Notes: a model not told the origin generated them from the sequence alone. DNA of 64,000 bases from Micromonospora chokoriensis (GCF_000718555.1 NZ_JOAN01000001.1:434001-498000), one strand, 5' to 3'. Positions 7,861 to 16,465 are shown, counted from the stretch's first letter. Program-made: numbers and translations.

Positions 7861-9080
7861 CAGCGCTCCACCAACTCGACGCAGGTCAGCGCCTCCCGGA
7901 CGGGAAGCTCGACCGGCTTCCCTGGCTCTGGCAGCAGGACTACGGCGTCTGCGTTCAACACCTCGCCAGCCAGTTGATTTCGACCAGTAATCCGTAGGGC
8001 AACGGCGAAATACTCGGTGCGCCGTTCATCCGTCAGCCGATAGCGGTCCGACACCGACGCGCTCAGCGAGAGACTGTCACCGTAGAGCAGGGGCTCACCA
8101 AACCGCACCGCGAGCCGCCGGAGGAATGCGTCGTCTCCCATCCAGTTGGTGACGAATTGTCCCACCAGTGCGGTGAGCAACTCGCCGGGTGCGGAAGGGC
8201 CTGCGGGGTCCGTCGCGGCAGAGTCGAGCAGCGTCTCTGTGCGGTCCCACATTGGCCAGTTGGTCACAGGGTTGACGGCGACGCGCCCGGGAAGCCCGGC
8301 GAGTCGGCCATGCCGAAGGTTTCCGGCCATCACCGATCGGCCGTGCGCGAAGATCCACACCATCAGGTCGGAGAGGCTCAGCGGAGCCCGCGCCACGCCG
8401 GGAACGACCTCTCCTACCGTGACGTCGCTAAAAAATCGCGGGCGGTTGCCCCGCGGTGGTGCTTCGCCGTCAAGGCGGGAGACCAACTCTTCGATCTCAT
8501 GTGGTTCGTACCGATAGATCGGCCGGCGGTTCGGCTCGCGGTCCGCCCTGAAGACGACTGTGGAGGAGGCGCGGGCGAGGGAGATCCGATTCCTTGTGTA
8601 CAAGGTCTCGCAACCGAGCACCGCCGCCTCGACGGACGTCCTGGTCAAGTGGGTGATCTCGGCCCGGCCGTCGAGCGTGTCACCAAGCCGGACGGCGTCG
8701 TCCCAGGTCAGCGAGAGCGATGACAGGGTGGCGCGGAGCCCGCTCTCGGGCAGATAATCCAGCACGCCTGTGGAGACCGCGGGGCGCACGGCGAGAACGA
8801 ACGTCGGAGGGGCCAGCATCGTGTGGTACGGGGAAGCCGCTCCGTAGCGGGTGTCGAGGTACAACGGATTCTCGTCGCTGGAAGCCTCGACGAAGCGAGC
8901 GATGTTGATCCAACTCGCGACATCCACACCGGGCTCGGTGTCTGGCGGAACGCAGCCGACAACCCTGCTGCCCGCACTCATCAGCCGATCGATGCATCCC
9001 TCTGCGTCTACGGCATCAGCTCGGATCGGCGCTTCCGAGGTGAGCGGCTCGCGCTCCCTCTGCCGGCTTGTCGTGCTCAT
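7860..9080 (-). CDS. Double-hotdog MaoC-like protein, subunit 2
   Basis: This 406-residue paralogue of the downstream gene shows S-D-E-N-P-L-Y-L-D in the N-terminal hotdog and N-W-M-G-D-D-A-F-L-R in the C-terminal one. It too has Tyr in place of the usual hydratase His, and it lacks the second-half His that its partner has. Its ATG at 9080 overlaps the ACP stop, and its own stop overlaps the start of the next gene. The three-gene block of ACP, MaoC-2 and MaoC-1 therefore has no spacing at all. Paired MaoC subunits in which one is non-catalytic are known (mycobacterial HadAB-type enzymes). That model would fit here but is unproven. Confidence 0.75.
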   Translation of the reverse strand: MSTTSRQREREPLTSEAPIRADAVDAEGCIDRLMSAGSRVVGCVPPDTEPGVDVASWINIARFVEASSDENPLYLDTRYGAASPYHTMLAPPTFVLAVRPAVSTGVLDYLPESGLRATLSSLSLTWDDAVRLGDTLDGRAEITHLTRTSVEAAVLGCETLYTRNRISLARASSTVVFRADREPNRRPIYRYEPHEIEELVSRLDGEAPPRGNRPRFFSDVTVGEVVPGVARAPLSLSDLMVWIFAHGRSVMAGNLRHGRLAGLPGRVAVNPVTNWPMWDRTETLLDSAATDPAGPSAPGELLTALVGQFVTNWMGDDAFLRRLAVRFGEPLLYGDSLSLSASVSDRYRLTDERRTEYFAVALRITGRNQLAGEVLNADAVVLLPEPGKPVELPVREALTCVELVER

Positions 9081-9346
9081 GCGGTGACGGCGGCGCGGGC
9101 GGCCAACATGGCGGCTGCTGCGGCGTAGCTGTCGATCCTGAGGACCTCGTCCTCGTCGAGCTCAACGTCGAATGCCTGCTCAATTGCAACGATCAACGAC
9201 ATATGTCCGAGTGAGTCCCAATTGCGATGCCCGCCGTATGAGAGTGACTTGACCGTCGTGTCGTCGGGTAGATCCAGCCCTGCTCGGAATGCCTCCTCGA
9301 GAAGCGGATGCAACTTTTCTTCGTTCGGCTCTTGACGTGATGCCAT
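9077..9346 (-). CDS. Acyl carrier protein
   Basis: The 89-residue acidic protein carries the phosphopantetheine site N-W-D-S-L-G-H-M with Ser45 as the attachment residue, followed by the hydrophobic helix of a carrier domain. ATG 9346 (M-A-S-R-Q) is preferred to longer starts because it gives a normal carrier length. It is the first gene of the minus-strand operon and the only carrier in the window. It should be loaded by the AMP-forming ligase or the ATP-grasp enzyme and used by the MaoC-like pair and the condensation-domain protein. Confidence 0.9.
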   Translation of the reverse strand: MASRQEPNEEKLHPLLEEAFRAGLDLPDDTTVKSLSYGGHRNWDSLGHMSLIVAIEQAFDVELDEDEVLRIDSYAAAAAMLAARAAVTA

Positions 9347-9720
9347 CAACGGCCCCCCGGATCTGATTGGACGACGCGGGCGCATTGCGTGGAATGCGGA
9401 CCACGCACGAGGTCTTGGCCACTCGTCGAGCAGCTCAGAAAGCGTCTCGGTCGTCCACCGTCAAAACCTGATCATGCTCGTGTCCACCTTGATCACCGAG
9501 CGGTCGGACATTAGCAGCGGCCAACTTGCAAAGTCAAGTACACATCGGACTATCGAACAGGGCAGAGGTTCAGTAGAGTCCAGTTCGGCCCTACGCACTG
9601 GCTTCTTGCCCATTCGCAGGTCGATGGCAGCTGCAGTCCTTCGTCAGCTGGCTCGATGGTTGAGGGTCGCAGCCCGCAATGCAGGAACGCTATGATGCGA
9701 CTGCTTACGGAGGGAAAGCC
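9347..9720. other. Divergent regulatory region of the cluster
   Basis: This 374-base gap separates the ACP operon from the VOC-cyclase operon. Besides the minus-strand promoter it holds two TGATCA hexamers at about 9468 and 9490 and, for the plus strand, a TATGAT box at 9692-9697 with no good -35. No convincing ORF is present. A pathway regulator might bind here, but none is encoded in the visible part of the cluster. Confidence 0.5.
9508..9537 (-). promoter_or_regulatory. Candidate sigma-70 promoter for the ACP operon
   Basis: Read on the minus strand, TTGACT (9537-9532) and TAATGT (9513-9508) are separated by 18 bases, which is close to the housekeeping consensus and unusual in such GC-rich DNA. 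Transcription would begin near 9501 and leave a leader of about 150 bases before the ACP start. Confidence 0.45.
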
Positions 9721-10176
9721 ATGCCCACACTTCATCATGTCGCCATCACTGTTCCCGACCTGGACGCGGCGATCGACTGGTACACCGAAACGCTTGGTTT
9801 CACCGTGAATCGGCGAGAGGCTGAGACCGACGTCGACGCTGCCGCAATCAACCTGCCCGGGGAAGACGTGCGTCTACGCGGGGTTGAACTCAGCACGGGG
9901 AGCGACGGCCACTCATTCCTGGAACTGCACCAGTTCATATCGCCGACGGGGTCCGTCGATCGCCGAGTATGCGACACGGGAATCAGTCATTTTGCGCTCT
10001 TAGTCGATGACATTCACGCAGAGTACGAGCGGCTTTCCGCGCTCGGCGTGAGGTTCAGTACGGCGCCGCAATACATCGGTGCCGGCGGGCTGGCCGGCGA
10101 TTGGTGGGTCTATTTCGTCGACCCTTGGGGGAATCAGCTCCAACTTGTGTCGCAGCCAGCAAGGGCGTCCAATTAG
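9721..10176 (+). CDS. VOC (glyoxalase-fold) protein, possible cyclitol epimerase
   Basis: This 151-residue vicinal-oxygen-chelate protein has H-H-V-A-I-T at the start, F-L-E-L-H near residue 69, I-S-H-F-A-L-L-V-D-D at 89-97 and D-P-W-G-N-Q-L-Q-L-V near the end. The fourth metal ligand, usually Glu in G-N-x-x-E-L, is Gln141. ATG 9721 is chosen because GGAGGGAAA lies seven bases upstream; an upstream ATG at 9679 lacks this. It sits directly before the sugar-phosphate cyclase. In the cetoniacytone cluster the VOC protein CetB acts as 2-epi-5-epi-valiolone epimerase beside its cyclase CetA, so an epimerase role is a reasonable inference. A resistance or dioxygenase role is the alternative. Confidence 0.75.
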   Translation: MPTLHHVAITVPDLDAAIDWYTETLGFTVNRREAETDVDAAAINLPGEDVRLRGVELSTGSDGHSFLELHQFISPTGSVDRRVCDTGISHFALLVDDIHAEYERLSALGVRFSTAPQYIGAGGLAGDWWVYFVDPWGNQLQLVSQPARASN

Positions 10177-10218
10177 GGCCGCCCCTTTGACAAGAACCGA
10201 GAACGGGGGAAATTTAAG

Positions 10219-11481
10219 ATGCGGTTCAATCCAGAAGGGCGATTCGCAATACCTCAAGTGGCGGACTTCGGCAAGCCGGTACGTGGCCCGGATGGCGTGC
10301 ACGTCCGCCCAGGTGAGGAGTACGAGTGGTGTGTCCGCCATCGCGGTGAAGGTATGCAGTACTCGATCCGTGAGACACCAGATCTGTTCAACCGAGACGA
10401 CATCGCTCGACTTTCGGCACGCCAGCACCTGATCATCGACTCGGGCGCTCGCCGGCACGGGGAGGCGCTGGCAAGGAGCCTGACCGCCCGAGGCGTGGAG
10501 AGCTGGAATTATTTCGTGCCGGGTGGTGAGGGCTGCAAGACGATCGCGGAGCTGCACCGTACGTGTGACGCCATCCAGGCGGCAGCAAAGCGGCGCGACC
10601 TTGTCGTAGTGGTGGGCGGCGGCGCGGTTGCCGACCTGGCACGTTGCGTAGCCGCCTGGCTCTGGAAGGGCATGCCCCTGGTCATTGTCCCCACGACGCC
10701 GACGGCCTACGTTGATGCGAGTATCGGTGTGAAGGGTGCCCTCAACGGCGAAAATAAGAAGAACAGCATCGGTGTCTACTACGCACCGCTGCTCGTGACG
10801 CTCGACTTGGCGCTCATCCGAGGCTGTCCGCCAGATGTTGTGCGGGCCGGCATCATGGAGATCGTCAAGATGGCGGTCGTCGAGGGCGGCCTGCTGTGGA
10901 AGTCGCTGGAGCGGGTATCAGCGGACCTGCTGGCTTCCAGCTTCAATAGTTCCCAGTCGCTGGAGATCTCCCGTCTCGCGATTACCGCCATGCTCCGTCA
11001 CCTGCAGCCGAACCTCCGGGAGCACAGCCTTCGTCGCCCCGTTGACCTCGGCCACCTGCTGGTCACACCGTTGGAGTTACGCGGGGGTCTGCAGCACGGA
11101 ACCGCGGTGGGCATCGACCTGGCGCTGATGGCGGAGTACGCGACGGTCCTCGGCTGTATGACCGAGGATGACCGCGACCGTGTGCATGGTGCCATTCGAT
11201 CAGTAGCGTCACCAATCTGTCACGAGATGGTCGACCCCGAGATGGTGTCCGAGGCCATGGAGGCGACGAGTCGGCAACGAGGTGGTGTGCTCAACCTGCC
11301 CGTGCCGGAAGGGATCGGCAACGTCCGTGTTCATGCCCAGGTGAACGCGGCCGCGATGCGCGAGGCGGTACTGCGACTTCGGGTGCGAGGGCTCGACGGG
11401 GGCATGGCCGAGATCCCGGCGGTAGCCGACGGCCACGAGACTCGACTGTCGGCCGGTGTGCCGCAATCTGCCGGTAGGTAG
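10219..11481 (+). CDS. Sugar-phosphate cyclase, 2-epi-5-epi-valiolone synthase-like
   Basis: The 420-residue protein belongs to the dehydroquinate-synthase superfamily. It has V-V-G-G-G-A-V-A-D near 131-139, P-T-T-P-T-A-Y-V-D-A-S-I-G-V-K at 158-172 and zinc ligands Glu214, His279 and His293. The sequences G-V-K instead of G-G-K, K-K-N-S-I-G-V-Y-Y-A-P and R-G-G-V-L-N-L-P-V-P resemble cyclases that use sedoheptulose 7-phosphate rather than DAHP. The long extension before the NAD domain also suits that group. It would make the C7 cyclitol core of the product. RBS GGGGGAA precedes ATG 10219. The exact cyclase subtype cannot be settled by eye. Its position after the VOC gene and before the ligase supports a secondary-metabolism role. 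Confidence 0.82.
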   Translation: MRFNPEGRFAIPQVADFGKPVRGPDGVHVRPGEEYEWCVRHRGEGMQYSIRETPDLFNRDDIARLSARQHLIIDSGARRHGEALARSLTARGVESWNYFVPGGEGCKTIAELHRTCDAIQAAAKRRDLVVVVGGGAVADLARCVAAWLWKGMPLVIVPTTPTAYVDASIGVKGALNGENKKNSIGVYYAPLLVTLDLALIRGCPPDVVRAGIMEIVKMAVVEGGLLWKSLERVSADLLASSFNSSQSLEISRLAITAMLRHLQPNLREHSLRRPVDLGHLLVTPLELRGGLQHGTAVGIDLALMAEYATVLGCMTEDDRDRVHGAIRSVASPICHEMVDPEMVSEAMEATSRQRGGVLNLPVPEGIGNVRVHAQVNAAAMREAVLRLRVRGLDGGMAEIPAVADGHETRLSAGVPQSAGR

Positions 11482-11570
11482 CGCAGCGCAGACAGGTTCA
11501 TCGCTCCCATGGGACCGCCCTGTCTGGGCGCAGCCGACACGCGTCTTGAACGGACTTCTACTCGTGATAG

Positions 11571-12911
11571 ATGGACCGACAACGCTGGGATGAGTGGCTA
11601 CTTGTGGATCTGATGCATCCGGGCGCCCGCGTGATCGATGCGGAGACCGGCGAAGTGCTCAACGAAGAAATGATCTCCTGCGCGGCGGGTGATATTGGCG
11701 ACGAGGCCATCGTGTTCTTGCCGATGCGGACGACCGTGCAGGCCGTTGCGCGGTATCTCGCCGCCGTCCGCGCCGGCAAGCCGGTCGCGCTTCTGGACCC
11801 CGGGCTTGACAATGCGGATCTGATCAAGCGATTCAGAACCGATCAGGTGCACCCCGAACTCGGGCTGTTGCTCACCACGAGCGGTTCGACCGGTAGGCCA
11901 AAGCTTGTTCGACTCTCCGCGGCTGCGGTGCTGGCGAACGCCGCGCAGATCGCCGATACCCTGAGCATCACCCGGCGAGACGTGGCAATCACCACACTGC
12001 CGCTCTTCTACTCGTACGGAATGTCTGTGCTCCATTCGCATCTGCTGCGCGGAGCCACCGTCGTGCTCCACCGGTCAGGGATCATGAACCGATCCTTCTG
12101 GTCCGCAGTGTCAGAGCATTCCGTGACATCGCTGGCCCTGGTGCCGCACCAATATGAGATGTTGCGGCGTCTCCGATTCGACCCGCGAAAGAATCCGACT
12201 CTCCGAGCACTCACTCAGGCTGGCGGCCAACTGAGGGCAGAACTGGTGTCTGAGTTCGCGCAACTCATGAATTCGGCCGGCGGCGAGTTCTTCGTGATGT
12301 ACGGGCAGACCGAGGCGGCCCCACGAATGGCAACGATGCCACCCGGTCGTCTCGTCGGTAAGCTTGGATCGGTAGGTCAGGCGTTGCCGGGGGGCTCCTT
12401 CTCGATTGTGGATGGGGAGGTCGTCTATCGCGGTCCCAATGTGATGATGGGATACGCGGACAGCGCCTCCGATCTGATCAGAGGCGACGAAATGGGCGGT
12501 GTGCTCCACACTGGCGACCTCGGCCGTCTCGACGAGGAGGGCTTCCTCTTCCTCACCGGCCGGATCAGTCGCATCTGCAAGGTGCATGGTGTCCGGCTCA
12601 ACCTAGATGGCATCGAGCGAAGCTTTCCCGTCGCCGCGCTGCCGGGCAACGACCGGATCCACGTTTTCGTCGAAATTGCCGGTGCAGCCGAGGTCAAGAA
12701 ACTCCACGCCCAAATCTGCGAGAAGTTCGGATTGCGCTCCTCGACCGTCTGCATGCGTATTCTCGATGCGATCCCGCTCTTGCCCAATGGCAAGGTCGAC
12801 TATCGGGCGCTCGCCTCGATCGAGCCGGAATCCCTGGCCGAGTTCGAGTCGGCCGCCGCGTTCGCTGCACCTGGTCGGGGTTCATCGCCGCCTGTACCGC
12901 TCGGCGGTTGA
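11571..12911 (+). CDS. AMP-forming acyl/amino-acid ligase (ANL superfamily)
   Basis: This 446-residue adenylating enzyme has the P-loop T-T-S-G-S-T-G-R-P-K at 102-111, Y-G-Q-T-E-A, H-T-G-D-L-G, the hinge segment after G-R-I-S-R-I-C-K-V-H-G and the C-terminal P-N-G-K-V-D-Y with its catalytic Lys. It is shorter than most acyl-CoA ligases because the N-terminal subdomain is reduced, as in stand-alone carrier-loading enzymes. The gene follows the cyclase after 89 bases and precedes panD. Loading beta-alanine or a short acid onto the ACP is the simplest model; the substrate pocket was not decoded. The start is uncertain because no strong RBS precedes ATG 11571. Confidence 0.85.
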   Translation: MDRQRWDEWLLVDLMHPGARVIDAETGEVLNEEMISCAAGDIGDEAIVFLPMRTTVQAVARYLAAVRAGKPVALLDPGLDNADLIKRFRTDQVHPELGLLLTTSGSTGRPKLVRLSAAAVLANAAQIADTLSITRRDVAITTLPLFYSYGMSVLHSHLLRGATVVLHRSGIMNRSFWSAVSEHSVTSLALVPHQYEMLRRLRFDPRKNPTLRALTQAGGQLRAELVSEFAQLMNSAGGEFFVMYGQTEAAPRMATMPPGRLVGKLGSVGQALPGGSFSIVDGEVVYRGPNVMMGYADSASDLIRGDEMGGVLHTGDLGRLDEEGFLFLTGRISRICKVHGVRLNLDGIERSFPVAALPGNDRIHVFVEIAGAAEVKKLHAQICEKFGLRSSTVCMRILDAIPLLPNGKVDYRALASIEPESLAEFESAAAFAAPGRGSSPPVPLGG

Positions 12912-13043
12912 GGCGAGGGCCCGCTGGGTTCGTACGCCGGGGTGAATTCGGATCCGCTTGTGAGCGTGCAAGTAGCAAATGGTCAGCTTCACTTCCAGGT
13001 CAGCGCCGTAGGCGCACACCTGGGCAACCCGTAAGGACGATAC

Positions 13044-13502
13044 ATGTACCGCACGATGATGAAGTCGAAGATCCATCGAGCCACCGTCACTCAGGCCAAC
13101 CTGAACTACGTAGGATCGCTCACGGTCGACAAGGACCTCATGGAAGCAGCCGACCTGCTCGCCGGCGAGCAGGTCGACGTGGTCGACATCAACAACGGCG
13201 CACGCCTGACGACCTATATCATCGAAGGCCCTCGTGGTAGTGGCGTGATCGGCATCAACGGGGCGGCCGCACGGTTGGTCAGCCCAGGCGACCTCGTGAT
13301 CATCATTTCTTACGCCGGAGTTACCGACGCTGAGGCGCGGGCCCTGAGCCCGGCCGTTGTCTTCGTGGATGTCGACAATCGGGTGATGAAACTCGGTGAC
13401 GATCCGGCAGACGCCCCGGCGGACACGCTGCTCACCCGGGGTGATGTGGTCGCGCACGGTCGCCTTGCGGCGGCGGACATCCGCCGGGCCGTATCCGACT
13501 GA
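13044..13502 (+). CDS. panD: Aspartate 1-decarboxylase, pathway copy
   Basis: This pyruvoyl enzyme precursor makes beta-alanine from L-aspartate. The self-cleavage site Gly24-Ser25 lies in N-Y-V-G-S-L-T-V, and the typical [11 protein letters not shown] and G-I-N-G-A-A-A-R segments follow. At 152 residues it has a slightly longer C-terminal tail than housekeeping PanD. RBS AAGGAC precedes ATG 13044; an in-frame ATG at 13056 is an alternative. Housekeeping panD usually sits with panC or other pantothenate genes, but here it is the last gene of the biosynthetic arm. I infer that it supplies beta-alanine as a building block. Confidence 0.93.
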   Translation: MYRTMMKSKIHRATVTQANLNYVGSLTVDKDLMEAADLLAGEQVDVVDINNGARLTTYIIEGPRGSGVIGINGAAARLVSPGDLVIIISYAGVTDAEARALSPAVVFVDVDNRVMKLGDDPADAPADTLLTRGDVVAHGRLAAADIRRAVSD

Positions 13503-13529
13503 CGGGCGGTGCTGTCTAGGCAGTTGGCG

Positions 13530-13569
13530 TTGACGGCGGCCGACCGGGCCCGGTCGACCGCCGTCAACG
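13530..13569. terminator. Long palindrome after panD
   Basis: Bases 13530-13549 pair with 13550-13569 at 19 of 20 positions with no spacer. It lies 28 bases after the panD stop and is the natural end of the right cluster arm. Confidence 0.7.
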
Positions 13570-13736
13570 CGTCGGTGGTGTCGGTCCGTTGCGCTGGACC
13601 GCCGGTCGCAAACTGCGGTGCGTGTGTGCTCCCGGGCGTAGTGTCCTGGGCTGGCGAAACAGGGCCCGGGGGAGGTGGGTGCACGTGGGCCACTCCCTGC
13701 CACCCCGGGTGAGGTCCCAAGTCGCTAGACTGTGCG

Positions 13737-13819
13737 CTCGCGCCCCCGTAGCTCAGGGGATAGAGCATCGGTTTCCTAAACCGTGTGTCGCAGGTTCGAA
13801 TCCTGCCGGGGGCACCAGG
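13737..13819 (+). repeat. 83-bp direct repeat, left copy (candidate attachment site)
   Basis: Five bases before the tRNA, the whole tRNA including its encoded CCA and two bases after it are identical to 17006-17088. The flanking DNA on both sides is unrelated. A perfect duplication of a tRNA gene around a short foreign segment is what site-specific integration can leave. Confidence 0.75.
13742..13817 (+). tRNA. tRNA-Arg (anticodon CCU), copy 1
   Basis: The 76 bases fold as a cloverleaf: a 7-bp acceptor stem GCCCCCG/CGGGGGC, D stem GCTC/GAGC, anticodon loop TTCCTAA giving CCU, T arm GCAGG/CCTGC with TTCGAAT, and an encoded ACCA end. It reads AGG codons. A TAGACT box lies about 11 bases before the gene. 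Confidence 0.96.
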
Positions 13820-14750
13820 CAATATAGAGATCATCTCTCTGATCTGGAACTTCGCGTGGCCTCACCGCTTCCGCAAGAAGCGACATCTTCTAGCACTTCT
13901 CCCCCGGGTACCCGTGGGAGGGCCGGCGCCGCCGGTGGGCCGGACCACTAGCAAGGGCCAGCAGGCGGTGACTGAGCAAGCTTGATCCATCAAGCCCTCG
14001 CTAGCCGTTAGCCGCCCTGCCGCCAGAGCTGAGCTGCGGCGGCTGAGGTTCGCCCGCGATGTGGGCGGCCGGCAGTCCGGCGATGACGTCGAGTTCCTAA
14101 CCAAACGAGGGCGGTTGTAGGTGGGAGGCGCGATGCTCGTTCTGGCTGAAGGTAAGCCGGGGGGAAGCCGCCGCAGGCGTTCGTCTCGGACGAGCTGAGG
14201 GCCGGGATTGGCCGCTCTGCCACCTGGACCGCCTTGCCGGCGTCGGTCCCGTGGGGCAGCCCTTCGACGGACCCCAAGCTGCTGTGCAGAGTGCCATCGA
14301 CGCCAGCCTTGCCGGTCATCGCCTTTGGGTAATCAGCAGCCCGGCAACCGCAACAGTGATCGTTTACCCCCCCAACGGCACCCACGACAACTCAACTGGT
14401 GGCTCGTGATGGCCGACGGGGCCTACTGTGGCAGCGGGGTGATCATCCCCGTACCTGGCCGATTGCCGAGGGCGACCCCTTGCCAAGCGTGAGATGAACG
14501 GCCATCACGTCCGCGCTGTCGTCGAATACGCTCTCGTTGGCAAGAAACGCTTCAGAGCTCAATGGCTAGAGTCTTGCCATTCACGAATTGACCGGGCTGT
14601 TTGCAAGGCCGTTGGCCACCACGGCAACGTCCTGGCTGCCCGTGTCGGCGAACGTAGCCAACCACCTCTTCGATTCCTGAGCTTTAGATCTAAGGTTCGA
14701 GACCGCTCGCTTGCCCTCCGCTCCTGCCTGCGAGCCGCAAGGGTGGGCTG
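13820..14750. other. Gene-poor stretch inside the island
   Basis: I see no convincing gene in these roughly 930 bases. Open frames here, including one at 14494-14775 on the plus strand, have no recognisable product and no good RBS. A short stretch near 14020-14115 faintly resembles the end of an IS3-type OrfA, which would fit decayed mobile DNA, but the match is too weak to annotate. Confidence 0.5.
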
Positions 14751-15299
14751 TCAGGTTGGACAGATGGCCATGTGATTGGCGGGCACCTTCACGCCTCTCT
14801 CATGCGCTGCCATTTCTATTATAAGGTCGTACGCTGCGGGGCATCCAATTTCGCCTTGGGTGAAGGATTCGGCGAGCACTTGCGAGGTGTCTAGAGCAAA
14901 TATTCCTCGTCTAAGAGCGAAATCCAAGGCGGGTCTGTCATCGGTGATGAATATACCTGAGGGCTCTCGGCGCTGGAGGTGGTAGATAACCTCCGCCTCG
15001 CCTAGGTGCTTAAGCGGGTCCGCGCTAGTTCCGCCCATCGCTTGGCGAATTAGCTCGATCTCCCGAAGCGCACGTCGATCTCCCTCCACCTCTACGGGAT
15101 CACCGAGCCATAACGCCTCTTGGACGTGGCGGAGTCGTGGTTCACCGCGCCGATGCCCCTCGTCGATCTCGAATCTGACTGTCTCTGTCCAACGTGCTCG
15201 CCAACCGTACCTAATTTCTAGAAGGTCGAGCCTGTCGACGACGGCGAAGTTCCAGAGCGTGCATGTGTCGAAAAAGACGTTGCCGACTAGTGCATTCAC
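14751..15299 (-). CDS. PIN-domain protein, likely toxin or nuclease
   Basis: The 182-residue protein shows the spaced acidic residues of a PIN nuclease: Asp11 in F-F-D-T-C-T-L-W, Glu101 in L-G-E-A-E-V-I-Y-H-L, and Asp120-Asp121 in F-I-T-D-D-R-P-A-L-D. Such proteins cleave RNA with bound Mg2+. Its GTG start overlaps the stop of the upstream XRE-ImmA/IrrE gene, so both come from one message. That pairing is common for regulator/toxin modules in actinobacteria. Local base composition looks less GC-rich than in the surrounding genes, which fits horizontal gain. Confidence 0.8.
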   Translation of the reverse strand: MNALVGNVFFDTCTLWNFAVVDRLDLLEIRYGWRARWTETVRFEIDEGHRRGEPRLRHVQEALWLGDPVEVEGDRRALREIELIRQAMGGTSADPLKHLGEAEVIYHLQRREPSGIFITDDRPALDFALRRGIFALDTSQVLAESFTQGEIGCPAAYDLIIEMAAHERGVKVPANHMAICPT

Positions 15300-16447
15300 A
15301 ACGCAGGCTCCAGTGTATCCAGGTCCGCCTCCAAATCGCCTGCCACCGGATCATGCTTTGGCGGTGAAAGCTCGTCCAGCAATTGCTCGGGATCTACTCG
15401 CAGAAGTCCGGCCAATGGGCGAACGCTGATCTTGCCACCGACATACGCCTCGGCGGCGCGTACAAGGAGGTTTCCAGGTACGCGCTGGTCGTTGCGCGCC
15501 TGCAGGTCGGCAGCTCGCCCGCTTCGTAGCGCGATCCGGCTGGACGACATGGACCGAATTCGCTCGCGGGTCGCGGCATTGACCAGGCTGAGGTTGTGCA
15601 ACCGGAAAGCAAGAGCATCCAGGCTGACGCCGTATATGCCAAGCATGCTCGCCACCAGCTCCTCGCTTGGGAAGGCGCGTGAAATATGGGCTTGCATGGA
15701 CGCGGCCGGCATCAGGAACGCCGCCGCAAAGGCATTGGCTCGCCGCTCATCTGGGGTCTTTCGCCCGTAAAGGTTCTCATCCACGAGTAGGTCTTGTGAG
15801 TCGCCTGCAATTAGGTGGCCCAGTTCGTGGGCAAGCGTGAATCGCTGACGTGTGGCAGATACTCCACTAGCGACGATCGCCAACCGCAAACTTCCTCGTG
15901 CGATGCTTAGGCCATCGAGTCCGGCCGGCAGTGACTCGAAGCCGATGTCAACACCGACTCGCTTTTCTACAAGATCGGCCAGATCGGCTAGATCGTAAGG
16001 AAGATCTTCCGCGCCAATCCCAATTGCGTCTCGAAGTCTTTCGGCCAGCCTTTCGCCTTGCTCATGGGGGGTGGGAGCGTCACTAGAGAATGACCCAATC
16101 AAGGATCGTGATTCAAATCCTAGGTTATGCAGCAGGTTGTCCAGTTCGAGGATCTGTTGAACTCGGGTTAGCGCCTCTGCCACCGCCGGATTGGAGTTGG
16201 GCTGCGCTCGAGCCGCGAGAGCAACGACAGGCGGTTCCTCCTCGGTGAGGAGTGACTCGGCGGATACGCGGAGGGCTCTGGCGATCAGCGCGATCTCGAG
16301 GGACTTGAAGTTGCGTTGTCCGGAGAGCGCGCGGGACAACGCCGAGGGGCTGATATTCACGCTTCTGGCCAGGTCGGCCTGACTGATTCCCGCCTGGGCG
16401 ATGGCCCTGGCCACCCGTTGGACGAGCGTCTCGCGAGTTACTGCCAT
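15296..16447 (-). CDS. XRE-family regulator fused to an ImmA/IrrE metallopeptidase
   Basis: The 383-residue protein starts with a helix-turn-helix domain (about residues 8-65, with S-Q-A-D-L-A-R and S-P-S-A-L-S-R-A-L-S-G). A zinc peptidase domain follows with H-E-L-G-H at 207-211 and the downstream E-R-R-A-N-A-F-A-A-A-F-L-M-P typical of ImmA/IrrE. ATG 16447 is chosen over a longer frame because translation then begins just before the HTH. Family members cleave or inactivate repressors or antitoxins. A perfect inverted repeat lies 18 bases before the start and probably serves autoregulation. The PIN gene follows with overlap. Confidence 0.88.
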   Translation of the reverse strand: MAVTRETLVQRVARAIAQAGISQADLARSVNISPSALSRALSGQRNFKSLEIALIARALRVSAESLLTEEEPPVVALAARAQPNSNPAVAEALTRVQQILELDNLLHNLGFESRSLIGSFSSDAPTPHEQGERLAERLRDAIGIGAEDLPYDLADLADLVEKRVGVDIGFESLPAGLDGLSIARGSLRLAIVASGVSATRQRFTLAHELGHLIAGDSQDLLVDENLYGRKTPDERRANAFAAAFLMPAASMQAHISRAFPSEELVASMLGIYGVSLDALAFRLHNLSLVNAATRERIRSMSSSRIALRSGRAADLQARNDQRVPGNLLVRAAEAYVGGKISVRPLAGLLRVDPEQLLDELSPPKHDPVAGDLEADLDTLEPAL

Positions 16448-16465
16448 GAACCAACAGTAGTGGTG

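Noticed and set aside
12882..13703. 273-residue open frame on the minus strand over panD
   Set aside because: It is antisense to panD and the following palindrome and has no family likeness.
14020..14115. IS3-type OrfA relic
   Set aside because: Only a short, gapped likeness to E-L-R-R-L-R and D-V-E-F-L is visible, with no terminal repeats or OrfB.
14494..14775. Possible 93-residue gene on the plus strand
   Set aside because: It has no RBS, no recognisable family and an Arg-rich composition typical of chance frames.
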